DNA from: Hyaloraphidium curvatum
Lineage: Eukaryota; Monoblepharomycota; Hyaloraphidiomycetes; Hyaloraphidiales; Hyaloraphidiaceae
Assembly (NCBI GenBank): GCA_025558095.1
Contig: JAIVFI010000040.1
Span: forward strand, 186,001-250,000
DNA length: 64,000 nucleotides
Reading direction: 5' to 3'
Shown: in pieces, positions 53,587-64,000 of the stretch
Layout: every line of letters starts with the position of its first letter
Position numbering within the stretch: position 1 is the first letter of the stretch
Notes under the pieces: model-generated
Seen by the model: only the letters and a program-made list of their open reading frames with translations
What the model was told of the DNA's origin: nothing
Database searches by the model: none
Position numbers and translations under genes: made by a program

Positions 53587-54099
53587 TCAATGGCCACTGT
53601 CGTCCAGTCTACAGTCGAAACATCTACGCCTTCGGCTTCTTGACGGGGTTGTTTTGGGGGTTCTCGGGTGAGACGTGCCACCTTCAAAGAGATCGATCAG
53701 CGCTTCCCACGAACGGCACGAGCGAACCAACATCTCAACAATCCTCCCGAAAGGCCTTTTCAGCTCCGGCTCCTTGTCCTTGAGGATCTTGAGCTGTTTC
53801 TGCTGGAACCTGAACGGCATGGAGGAAGGAGAGTCGGGTCAGTCTCCATCACCGATCAGCAGATGGTGGAAAATCACGCCAAGAACGGGTGGCTATCGAC
53901 CACAATTGGAACCGATCGGGGAATAGACGACGGTCGTGACGCGGCCAGCGAGTCGTGGCAGAAGGGTGTCAGTCAGCCATCGCAGGCCTTTCCAAAGTCG
54001 GCCAGAGGAAGCTTACGAGTTTTTCTTGATCTTGACGTGGTTCTTCTTCGACGAGGTGCCTCCGAGACGCACGATTTTGTTCGGTCCGGCGTTTTCCAT
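53587..54099 (-). CDS. Small basic protein, hypothetical, 101 aa
   Basis: Exon 54017-54099 starts MENAGPNKIVRLGGTSSKKN. A 207-nt intron (GTAAGC...TTCAG, with a CTGAC branch) joins it to exon 53587-53809, reading FQQKQLKILKDKEPELKRP then VRSCRSWEALIDLFEG. It is Lys/Arg-rich and helical, with no membrane segment. The last 25 or so residues (HPRTPKTTPSRSRRRRC...) look less constrained. A frame shifted by one there reads SPENPQNNPVKKPKA and a stop, so the true 3' end may differ. Family not recognised. Confidence 0.45.
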
Positions 54100-54866
54100 C
54101 GCGGAGGCGTGAGACCTCTCCAGGTGGGGTTCAGGGGCGTCCAAAGCAGGCGGCATTCGGCAAAGCACTTTGAAAAGGCTCTTGCTAGCCACCAACTTGG
54201 GGCGGGTAGCGCCGCAGTGTGGTGTTTCGCGGGTGGGAGGGGGGGGGAAAGGACCGATGATTCGAAAGCACCCCAAAGCAAGTCCGGACGATCGTAAGAC
54301 TTTGATGCCTACCATGCTGTACAAGGAGCAAATCTGCAACTATTCCATCATCCCGCGCTGATCTCCGCACGTTGCAGGGCATGTAAAACGGCTTCCGGAC
54401 GTCGAGTGCTTGTTTCCGGGTCGCGGTTTCCGTGAAGTGTTGTCGATAGACCAAACAGTCGGCGAGTTCGTTCGTTCGAGCCATGTAAAAGTGTGGGGGT
54501 TTCTTTCGGGGTTTGACATAAAGCAGCGTTACACGGGGGAACCTTTGCTCGCGCCGTCCGTCCGGGTGGAGGTGGAGGAGGGAGAGGGAGGTGGTGAGGC
54601 GCCGCCCACAAGTCCAACACCGCACGCCCGCCGCCTTCCTTCCTCCTTCCTTGTCAATGTTGCCTACTGCAAGGAGAAATACGGCGAGGTGCTGCCATGG
54701 ATGGCAGATCGGACGGGATCGGATTGGGTTCTCACGGACATGTCCCACCTAAGCCGTTCGCCAATCACCATCGATTCAACCGTGCCAAAAGCTACACTCC
54801 AGCCCATCCATGCCCAAGATAGATCCGCAAAGGCCGGTCGATCCTGGCGTCGCACCACTTGAAAGG
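54100..54866. other. Intergenic region, 770 bp
   Basis: Between the small minus gene and the deaminase gene. It contains a transporter-end-like sequence at 54364-54387 and a run of nine G at 54239-54247. ORFs on both strands lack motif support. No gene called. Confidence 0.5.
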
Positions 54867-55667
54867 TCACCCCGCGGCCTCGCCCCGCAGCCCGTCCAGG
54901 AACTCGGCGATGAACCGGTCCATCCTCCTCCTCTCGTCCCCTCCCGGGCTCCTCAGCAGGTACTCCACCCCCCTCTCCACCATCCACCCCCCCATCCGCG
55001 CCAGGAACTTCCAGTCCTCCCCCGACATGCCAGACACCTCGACCCCCGGCTCGGCGAGCAGCATCCTCAGCCCGTCCGCGGCCGACGCGGCCCTCGCGCC
55101 GTACACGGCGAGGTCGGCGGGGGACAGGCGGTTCCAGTGCGCGCGGTAGAGGTACCCGAAGGCGATGCGGAGGCGGATGCCGCGGGGGAGGAGGGCGGAA
55201 CGGTGGAAGGCGAGGGTGGATTCGGTGCACGAGGGGCCGCAGTCGCCGTCCAGCTGGTGGCCCGAGGATCGGTGGCACGGTTGGTACGTCTGGTAGAGCG
55301 TGAGCACGGTGCCTGGAGGGGAACGGGCCAGGGCCGCCAGGAGAGCGGGGTCGCGGAACGCGAACTCCTCGGCGTGCGTCCGGTTGCCGGCGGCGCAGTT
55401 GGTGTACCGCCCCACAAAGTCGGGACGGCCGGGAGCGCGGAGCACGGCGACGACGGTAGCGGATTTCCTGGCACAGGGCCTGCCGGTCCGCATGCACCGC
55501 TCGCGGACGCCTGCCTCGGCCGAGGGCTCGACGTGCCAGAACGAGGCGCAAAAGTCGTCCTCGCCGTTGAGCAGCCGCTCCTTGCGGGAGACGTGCGGCT
55601 GCGGCGCGCCCCAAACGGATGGCGGCGAGCAGTCGCCGGGGCAGGAGGTGACCGAGGTGGCGGCCAT
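54867..55667 (-). CDS. AID/APOBEC-like nucleic-acid cytidine deaminase
   Basis: Single exon, 266 aa, start MAATSVTSCPGDC. The deaminase core is recognisable. VVAVLRAPGRPDFVGRY gives the first strands. THAEEFAF carries the zinc His and catalytic Glu (HAE). TVLTLYQTYQPCH gives the strand and PC motif, and CGPSCTESTLAFH gives the second Cys and helix. LRLRIAFGYLYRAHW corresponds to the AID/APOBEC strand-4 signature. GLRMLLAEPGVEVSGMS and GEDWKFLARM mirror the GLR.L...GV.V.IM..(D/E)(F/Y)..C/L block of AID/APOBEC proteins. Between PC and the next Cys there are about a dozen extra residues, unlike the compact PCxxC of vertebrate enzymes. The N-terminus is Cys-rich and short. It probably deaminates C to U in DNA or RNA; the target is unknown. 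Confidence 0.72.
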   Translation of the reverse strand: MAATSVTSCPGDCSPPSVWGAPQPHVSRKERLLNGEDDFCASFWHVEPSAEAGVRERCMRTGRPCARKSATVVAVLRAPGRPDFVGRYTNCAAGNRTHAEEFAFRDPALLAALARSPPGTVLTLYQTYQPCHRSSGHQLDGDCGPSCTESTLAFHRSALLPRGIRLRIAFGYLYRAHWNRLSPADLAVYGARAASAADGLRMLLAEPGVEVSGMSGEDWKFLARMGGWMVERGVEYLLRSPGGDERRRMDRFIAEFLDGLRGEAAG

Positions 55668-56013
55668 TGCTCCGAGGGGAGTCGTTGGCTGCCCGCCTTC
55701 CCAAACGCAGAGGGATCCTCGCTGGCCGGGAAGAGAGACTTCCGACCACGATGAGAGCCGTCCTGTGGATCCAGGAAAGCAGGACCCGGGGGAAGAGGGA
55801 CGAGTCACCTCTGGAGGACGAGGAAGAGAAAGTGGGACGAGCGATGCGACGAACACATCGAGAACCCAAGACGCCCAGTCTCTTCGACCGACAAGCCGAC
55901 GTGAGATCTCCCATCTACCATCTCCCAGACCCTCCCCTTGCAAGGTCCAAGCGGATTCGCAATACAGTCAGCTCCCGCCGCGGCGGCGGCTTCTACATGT
56001 CCCGTTCGCCCGG
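55668..56013. other. Intergenic region
   Basis: About 350 bp between the deaminase start and the CDC42 stop (both minus). No gene seen; presumably the deaminase promoter. Confidence 0.45.
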
Positions 56014-57480
<1,467 letters not shown>

Positions 57481-57505
57481 TTCGGGCGCCTCGCCGCCGA
57501 CAGGC

Positions 57506-59321
57506 CTACCTCCCGCCCTTAACATCCTCCTCGACCGCCCGTGCGTAGAGCTCCTGCAGCCTCTCTGTCACCGGCCCCCTCCCCCCCTCCCACGATTCCC
57601 CCTCCCCGATCACCCGCCCGTCGATAACCCCGACGGGCGTCAGCCCCGCGAACGTGCCGGTTACAAAGGCCTCCTCGGCCGAGTACGCCTGCGCGAGCGT
57701 GATGTCCGCTTCCCGGAACGGGATCCCGTTCTCGGCGCACAGGCGGAGGACGTTGGCACGGGTGATCCCTGGCATCTGGTACTTTGCGTGCGGCGCGAGC
57801 ACCACCCCCTTCCGCACCACCATGAAGTTGGTCGAGTTGCAGGTGGCGATGAAGCCGTGCGGATCCAGCATCAGGCTCTCGTCTGCGCCCGCGCGGTTGC
57901 CCTGGATGCTGGCCGCGATGCAATTCAGCTTGCTGTGAGAGTTGAGCTGCGGGTCTTGCACGTCTGGATACCCTCGCCGCACGTGGCACGTGTGCAGCTT
58001 TATGCCCTTGGCCTTGGCCTCGGCGGGGACAAACTTCCATTCGGGGACGATGACCACGGTCGGCTTGCCCGCCGTCGCCGCCGGGTTCTGGAACAGCTTG
58101 GTCTTCAGCCCCCTCGTGACCATCACGCGGATGTGCACCCCCGACGCCCCGCGCATGCCGTTGGCGTCGGCCGTTCGGTACACCATCCCCCGGAGCTCGT
58201 CCTTGGTCATCCCCGGGCGCATGTCGAGGGCCTTCATGCCCTCCCAGAGGCGGTCGGCGTGCGCGGACCAGAAGGCCAGGGCGCCGCGGTGCAGTCGCAC
58301 GCCTTCCCAGACGCCGTCGCCTAGCACGAACCCGGCGTCGAAGACGGGGACACGGGCGAGGGGGCGGTGCACCAGGTCGAAGGCTGTAGAAGGGGCGTGT
58401 CGGCGAAATGAGAGGCGTTTTGTGAAGGAGACGAGCAAACCCACTGTCGAGCACGCCGTCGCGTGTGCCGACCATGATGTCCGCGTTCCGAGGGTCGTCC
58501 AGATAGTTGTGCGTCCCGCCCGCCTGCTTTGGCCCCGCATCCGGCGCCTCGATCCTCCCCGGCCGGAGCGCCCTCCTCCTTAGCAGCTCAAAGATGGGCC
58601 AGCACATGTCCAGGACCCCCTTGAGCTCCTGCGGTACCTCCTCCTCCCTCTCACCCTCCGGCGCTTCGAATCCCGTGCTGGCGTGCGTCCGCGCATAGAA
58701 ATAGGGCGCCCACGGCCCGTCGAACTCCTTCGGCCCCGCGGGCCACGAGAGCATCGCCGGATCGAACGGGATCCCCAGCCTCCCGCACAGCAGCCTCAGC
58801 GTCTCCTCCGGATGCGCCGCCAGATCGTCCGAAAGCACAACCGGCACGTCCTGCCCCGCCGCCTCGGCCGCCGCGAGGATTTCGAGCGCGGCGGGGAACC
58901 CGGATTCCTGCAGCGACACGGGGAGCACCTTGCCGAAGGAGCGGAGGACAGCCAAGGGGTGGCGCACGAGGAGAAAGTGCCGCACCGCGGTTCCCGAGGG
59001 GAGCTGGCCCGAGGGAGGGAACAGCAGCGCGTGGGGGGCGGCGACCTTGTGCTTGGTCATCTGCTTGGCGAACAGGATCGGTTTGCGCTTCGGGACGAGG
59101 GCGGCGGCGGCAACGGCGCCGTCGGCCGGTTGACTCGCGAGCACTGCATCGCGGTACGGCCGGTCGAACCCCGTGAGTTGGAGGAAGGAAGCGTAGAGGG
59201 GCTCGTCGGCCACTTCGCAGTCGGCGCGGCGGGAGAAGGAGTACATGAGCGCCGTGGAGAGGCAGCGGGGGGAGGACCAGCAGTGGATCGTCAAGGGAGT
59301 GGGGGCTGACGGGGATGCCAT
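57506..59321 (-). CDS. Sulfotransferase-like / branched-chain aminotransferase-like fusion
   Basis: Two exons (58445-59321, 57506-58383), 584 aa. Residues 1 to about 290 form a P-loop sulfotransferase-like domain: TIHCWSSPRCLSTALMYSFS is a degenerate 5'-PSB loop, and VRHFLLVRHPLAVLRSFGK is the 3'-PB strand-helix. RLGIPFDPAMLSWP follows. From about 293 a fold-type IV PLP domain follows: VFDAGFVLGDGVWEGVRLHR, VHIRVMVTRGLKTK, NSHSKLNCIAA with the PLP Lys (about 440), DESLMLDPHGFIATCNSTNF and EEAFVTGTFAGLTPV. The order matches plant and fungal BCAT-like proteins with an N-terminal P-loop domain. It probably transaminates amino or keto acids; the role of the first domain is unknown. The exon boundary coincides with the domain junction. 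Confidence 0.88.
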
Positions 59322-59582
59322 CTTCTGATCGGCAAGATAAATGGGGCTGGAGGTGCGGGGAGGCAGGAGCGGGGAACGCGTCGTGGCGGCGTCGCCGCGG
59401 TTCTGAAGACGCCTCTCGAGGGCAACCACCCCCGTGAATAAAACCTAAAGATCAATGAGCTCGTGTTCCAGGTCCGAGTCGCGTTCCCAGAGCCAGAAGA
59501 TGCCTAGGATTCCGGGGAAAACTTCGAGGAGTGATGCTTCCAAACCCTTTCCCATATTCCCCATTCGCGTGGCGGGGGAGCG
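59322..59582. other. Divergent promoter region
   Basis: About 260 bp shared by the fusion gene (minus) and THO2 (plus). No clear motif. Confidence 0.4.
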
Positions 59583-62500
59583 ATGGACGCGGAGGCGGAT
59601 GCCGCCGAGCTGCCGGCGTCCGGCGCCATCGCTCGGTGGGGGAAAGGGGAATCGGACCACTTGTGGGTTTCCTGCTTGTTTTGTTTGTAGGCGCTCTGAC
59701 GCGTCGGCAGCCTCGAGGCGGTCAAGGCCGCGTTGGGCCGCGACCGGTCCCGTGGGGAGCCACTACCACGCAATGTGCGGTCGCTGCTCGAACGCGTCGT
59801 TCGCGCCGCCGTGCACGCGCAGCCCGACGGCGCGGCGATGGGCGCCGCCGCCGCCGCGGACTTCCTGAAGAAGGCGTCGCTCGCCGCGGGCCCGCCGCCC
59901 GGAGACGGCGTGGCGCCGGCGGGCGACGAGCTGGCGATCACGGCCGCCGCGGACGCCGACGCGTTCGGCTCGTTCGTGGCGGACCTGCTGTGGGTGCTGG
60001 ACGCGGAACTGGGCGACTGGGACAAGCCGCCAAAGGACCTGGCCCGCGATCCGGCGAGGGCGCTGGAGCAGGTCAAGAAGGACCTGCCGCCGCCACGGCT
60101 GCGGCTGGTCGAGCTGGTGAAGCAAATCGTGGTGAGTTGCGAAGCGGAACGCCCTCACGACAGTTTGCCAACAAAGCTCCTTCGCCGGGGTGCCAGAAAA
60201 ACGAGTGCGTCAGCGCGACCCTCCTCCGGCTCCGCCTGGAAACGGAGCTGCTGTTCTTCGCCGGCTTGCTGCCCACCGACATGGGCAACTTCGCGCGCAA
60301 GACCATCCGCAACAACACGGCGCAGCTCTACAAGCAGCAGAAGTTCAACCTCCTCCGCGAGGAGTCCGAGGGCTGGGCGCGCGTCATCGTCGAGGTCGGC
60401 GGCAACTGCGTCAACGCAGACGATCTCGCGTCGACGTACGACGCCACGCCGGCGGAGCTCGAGGCCATCATGCGGAACCGCGTCTCGACCGTGCTCCGCA
60501 ACCTGCGCGCCCTCGTGGGCTACTTCGACCTCGATCCCAACCGCGTGCTGGACGTCATCATCGACATCTTCATCGCCAACGTGCGGGACTACTACGATTT
60601 CTTCCTGCGGCTGCTGGAGGAGTCGCCGTGGGGCCGCAAGACCTCGTGGAAGGGCGACGCCTCGGCCCCAGTTGCCCCCGTGCCGACCGATACCCCCATG
60701 CGCGACGAGGACGCCAGCGACGACGAAGGCGAGGCCGGGCAGGACGACGAAGGGCCGCAGCCGATCCCGCTGCTGGCCCAGATCCTGGGCTTCCAGTACC
60801 AGTACTACGCGGCCCGCCTGGCTTCCAGCTCCGCGCCGGCGGGCTGGCCCTTCACGGACGATCTGCCTCCGCGGGACCGGCATCCAGGGGAAGTACCGAC
60901 GGACCTGCAGCTCGTGGCGGCGCTGCTGATCCGCCGCGGGCTGGTGCGGATCGAGGACCTGTGGGTGCACATGGGGAGGGGCATCGGGACGGGGAGCGAG
61001 GACGCGGACGCAGCGGATTTGGAGGCGCATTTCAAGGAGTGGCAGGATGCGCAGAGGAAGAAGGCGAGGGAGAACAGGGGGGCCAGCGCGCTGGCGGTGA
61101 GTTGCTGTTTTTGATCCCAGTGGTCATGTCCCTTATTTCGTCGTGTCAACAGGAAGCGGCACCGTTGGCCGACGAGTCGGCGCCCAGATACCCACCTCCC
61201 CCTGCGACCGCAGCCGAGGAGGGCAAGAAGCCCGAGCCGCCGCCGCCAAAGGCTTCTTTACCCTCCCGACCTGCCCCACGCCTGATCGACCAGAAGGCCA
61301 ACCTCTGCTGCGCGCTCCTGGCAGTCGGCGCCTACCACCAGGCGCTTTGGATCTTGGACCGGCTTCCCAAGCTACCGTACGTGCAGCCCGAGATCTCCGC
61401 CCTCCTCTGCCGGGCAATCCACGTGATGATCGAACCCCTCTACGCCCCTTTGCGGCCGCTGCCCAAGGTCGTCTTCACCCCTTCGAGCCTCCAAATCTCC
61501 CCCACGATTCACTGGCGGGACGTGGATGTCCCGCGCACCGCTCGCCGCGGGCAGCGTGTCTACCGCTACTTCTATTCGGAGTGGACCGAGGGCCTCCCCT
61601 CGTGGGACCGCCCGCAGGCCCTTCTCCACGGACTTTCGGGCGTGCTCCGCTATGTCACTGTGCAGGGGCTCGGCAGCGACCCGCGACTGTGGGCCAAGCT
61701 GGTCCGCATCGCCGCCGCGCACATCCGTACCTCCATCCTCCCGCGCGGACCCGTGGGCTCGGAGGAGCTCCTGCCCGAGCTCCGCCCCTGGCTTGTCATC
61801 GTTTCGCGGTACCTTCTGCCGGCGCTCAGCACGACGTACGCCAACCCGGGCCTGGCCAATGAGATGTGGAATCTCCTCTCGCAGCTCACGTGGCCCATCC
61901 GGCAGACCCTTTACCGGGACTGGGCCAAGCGGTTTGACGAGGTGCCGGAGCTCGAGTACCACAAGGAAAAGTGCACGAGGGACACGCAGTACTTCATGAA
62001 GCGCATCTCGCAGGAGACGGTGCGGCAGCTGGGCCGCGTGCTGGGCAAGGTGGTCCACGGCAACCCCGTGATCGCGTACCCGATCGTCCTGGCCACCATT
62101 GAGGAGTACTCCAACTTCATCGCGCCGATCGTCGAGTCGTCCAAGTACGTGACGCACTTCGGAATCGATGTCCTCAGCGACTCGCTGCTGGCCAAGCTCG
62201 AGGGCGACCGCGACCGGCTCAAGGCCGACGGCGTGAGCGTGGAAAAGTGGTTCATGAACATCGCGATGTTTGCCTCGGCGGCCCTCAAGAAGCACTCGGA
62301 CCGGATGGAACTCTCGGGCTTCCTCAAGCTCGTCTACGACCGCCTGACCGAGAAGGAGTCGGTGGCGGACCTCACCATCCTCGCCGAAATCATCAGCAAG
62401 ATGGCCGGCATCGAGAGCATCGAGAGCCTGTCGGACGCGCAGCTCGAGGCGCTCAGCGGCGGCGACACCCTGCGCCGCGAGGGCGTCTACGGCGCCGAGA

Positions 62501-64000
62501 TCAACCGCAACACGCGCAAGAGCAGCGTCAAGCTCCGCGACACGCTGGTCGAGAACCGGCTGGCAACGGCCATGGCGCTCGCGATCGGCCGCGAACGCGC
62601 GGTGGTGGCGCACAGCGACATTGCCGAGCACCTCAAGATGATCTCGAGCATGTACGACCAGTGCCAGGACAGCCTGGTGCAGTACGCCGAGTTCCTTGCG
62701 GGCAGCCTGGACGCCGCGGCGTACGGCGAGGTGATGCCCATGCCGGACGAGCTGGTGCTGGACTATCACCTGGAGCCGGACGTGGCCTTCCACCTGGCCA
62801 GGCCCAAGCTCAACCACGCCATTCGGGCGGCGGACGCGGCGAAAAAGGCACAGGCGGCGCTGGCCAACGCGACAAAGCCGGCTGTGGCCGCACCGGAGAA
62901 GGAAAAGCCGGCGGAAAAGAAGGAGGCCTCGGTCGAGAACGGCACGGACAAGGCGGGTTCGGCCATGGATGTCGACGAACCGGCGGTCAAGGTGGAAACG
63001 GCACCGGTGGAGCAGAAGGAGGCGGACGTGTGGCATCCGGGTCTCCTGGAGATCATCCGTCGGGTCGAACGGATCCTGCCTCAGCCGACGTGGAAGGGCA
63101 TCAGCCCCAACTTCTACGTCACCTTCTGGCAGCTCTCGCTCTACGACATCCACGTGCCCAAAGCTCGGTACCAGAGCCAGATCGATACGGAGCGGCAGAA
63201 GATGAAGGAACTCGACCCGACGGATCAGAAGTCCTTCAAGAGCGACAAGGCGGGGCAGGAGAAGCGGCGCATGTACGAGCGCTCGGCGACCCTCGTCAAG
63301 ACCTTGGAGCAGGAGCTCAGGGAGCAGCAGGAGAACCACAAGAAGGTGCTTGCGCGGCTGCAGCGCGAAAAGGACCACTGGTTTGCGGCGGACGGTGGGT
63401 CTATGAACCGTGTCCATGACGACCTTTTGCTCATGCTCCATGAACGGGATACAGGTCAACGCCATAGCGCCACGAACCTGCTATCGCAGCATTGCCTCGT
63501 CCCGCGGGGCTTCTTTTCGCACACCGACGCCGTATACTGCGCCAAGTTTGTCTTCCTCATCCACAAGATGGGAGCAGCCAACTTTTCCACCATTGCACTG
63601 TTGGATCGGGTGAGTTCTCTCTTGCGACACGCGCCGCCGTTTTTCGGCAACTTATTCAATCGGCAGAGTCTGTCCGACATCACGATCTTCGTGATCGGTG
63701 CCACGGAAAACGAGGCGAGGCATTACGGTCGCTGGCTCTCGGAGGTCCTTCACACGCTGCACCGCTGGTACCTGAGCCGGAAGCTGTTCGAGGAGGAGGG
63801 CAGGGGCCCGGGCGAGGGCTTGCCCGGCCTTGTGATGGTGTCCGGTCGTCGTGGGCCGGACGACAAGACACCTGCCCCGCTGGACTACGCAGGTTTCCAA
63901 AGGATTCACGGCAAGTGGTTCGACAGGATTCAGCTGGTGAGTCCGCCGTAAAGGGTCTACGGGTCACAAGAAGCTGAAGCATCTTCGCAGGCTCTGACCC
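59583..64000 (+). CDS. THO2: THO complex subunit 2, partial (3' end beyond window)
   Basis: Exons 59583-59662, 59711-60131, 60197-61096, 61153-63394, 63455-63609, 63667-63936 and 63991 to the edge; about 1,360 residues visible. It starts MDAEADAAELPASGAIARWG. THO2 signatures are ATLLRLRLETELLFFAGLLP, TIRNNTAQLYKQQKFNLLRE, IDQKANLCCALLAVGAYHQA, NEMWNLLSQLTWPIRQTLYR, SNFIAPIVESSKYVTHFGID, GDTLRREGVYGAEINRNTRK, LVPRGFFSHTDAVYCAKFVF and ATENEARHYGRWLSEV. Two acidic or Pro-rich inserts (about 330-350 and 485-520) and a Lys/Ala-rich one near 1080 are disordered. The 60-nt intron at 63395 is a multiple of three, but its removal joins the family's LLSQHC segment cleanly. THO couples transcription elongation to mRNA export in the nucleus. 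Confidence 0.95.

Overview
This is eukaryotic nuclear DNA, almost certainly from a fungus with a compact, GC-rich genome. Genes are dense on both strands. Most are cut by short introns (about 47-70 nt) with recognisable donors, CTGAC/CTAAC-like branch points and CAG acceptors. The content is fungal: a chitin-deacetylase-type protein with a signal peptide, GPI-anchored surface proteins, CDC42, THO2, a PROPPIN, an OFA-family transporter, a cytochrome P450 and a conserved fungal gene of unknown function. A seven-helix protein resembling gustatory-receptor-like proteins would fit an early-diverging (zoosporic) lineage, but the window cannot prove that. No rRNA, tRNA, CRISPR array or transposase was found. 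Many very long antisense reading frames are GC-driven shadows and are left out. Exon boundaries were worked out by hand from splice consensus, reading phase and protein continuity. Most multi-exon models close to an exact multiple of three.

Layout. 1-5.7 kb: 3' end of the SDH assembly factor SDHAF2, a thioredoxin, a tiny gene, a two-domain fasciclin GPI protein, ribosomal protein L7. 5.9-12.9 kb: PROPPIN (autophagy WD protein), an ACAD10/11-like aminoglycoside-phosphotransferase-fold protein, methylcrotonoyl-CoA carboxylase beta, a conserved fungal protein. 13.4-22.2 kb: lineage-specific genes - a Cys-rich secreted protein, two unknowns (one GPI-anchored), and LRR/F-box-like genes around an odd locus where an F-box exon and its likely LRR body lie about 1.2 kb apart. 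22.4-30.4 kb: P450, neurochondrin-like protein, alpha/beta hydrolase, seven-helix membrane protein. 31-46.5 kb: MGMT, an unknown protein, mARC/MOSC protein, polysaccharide deacetylase, GST-like protein, metallo-beta-lactamase hydrolase, a secreted V8-like protease homologue, EEP phosphodiesterase, EXPERA membrane protein, an Arg/Pro/Tyr-rich disordered protein. 46.5-48 kb: a gene-poor gap. 48-64 kb: OFA transporter, a protein with a SUMO/SIM-like acidic tail, a small protein, an AID/APOBEC-like deaminase, CDC42, a small membrane protein, a sulfotransferase-BCAT fusion, and the 5' part of THO2, cut by the window end.

How they fit together. Several products are mitochondrial or metabolic (SDHAF2, MCC beta, BCAT fusion, mARC, ACAD-linked kinase-fold protein). 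Both the BCAT-like fusion and MCC beta belong to branched-chain amino-acid metabolism. Another group is secreted or surface-bound (fasciclin, Cys-rich protein, GPI protein, deacetylase, V8-like protein). The most unusual item is the AID/APOBEC-like deaminase at 54867-55667. The seven-helix receptor-like protein and the V8-like protein without a recognisable catalytic His are next.
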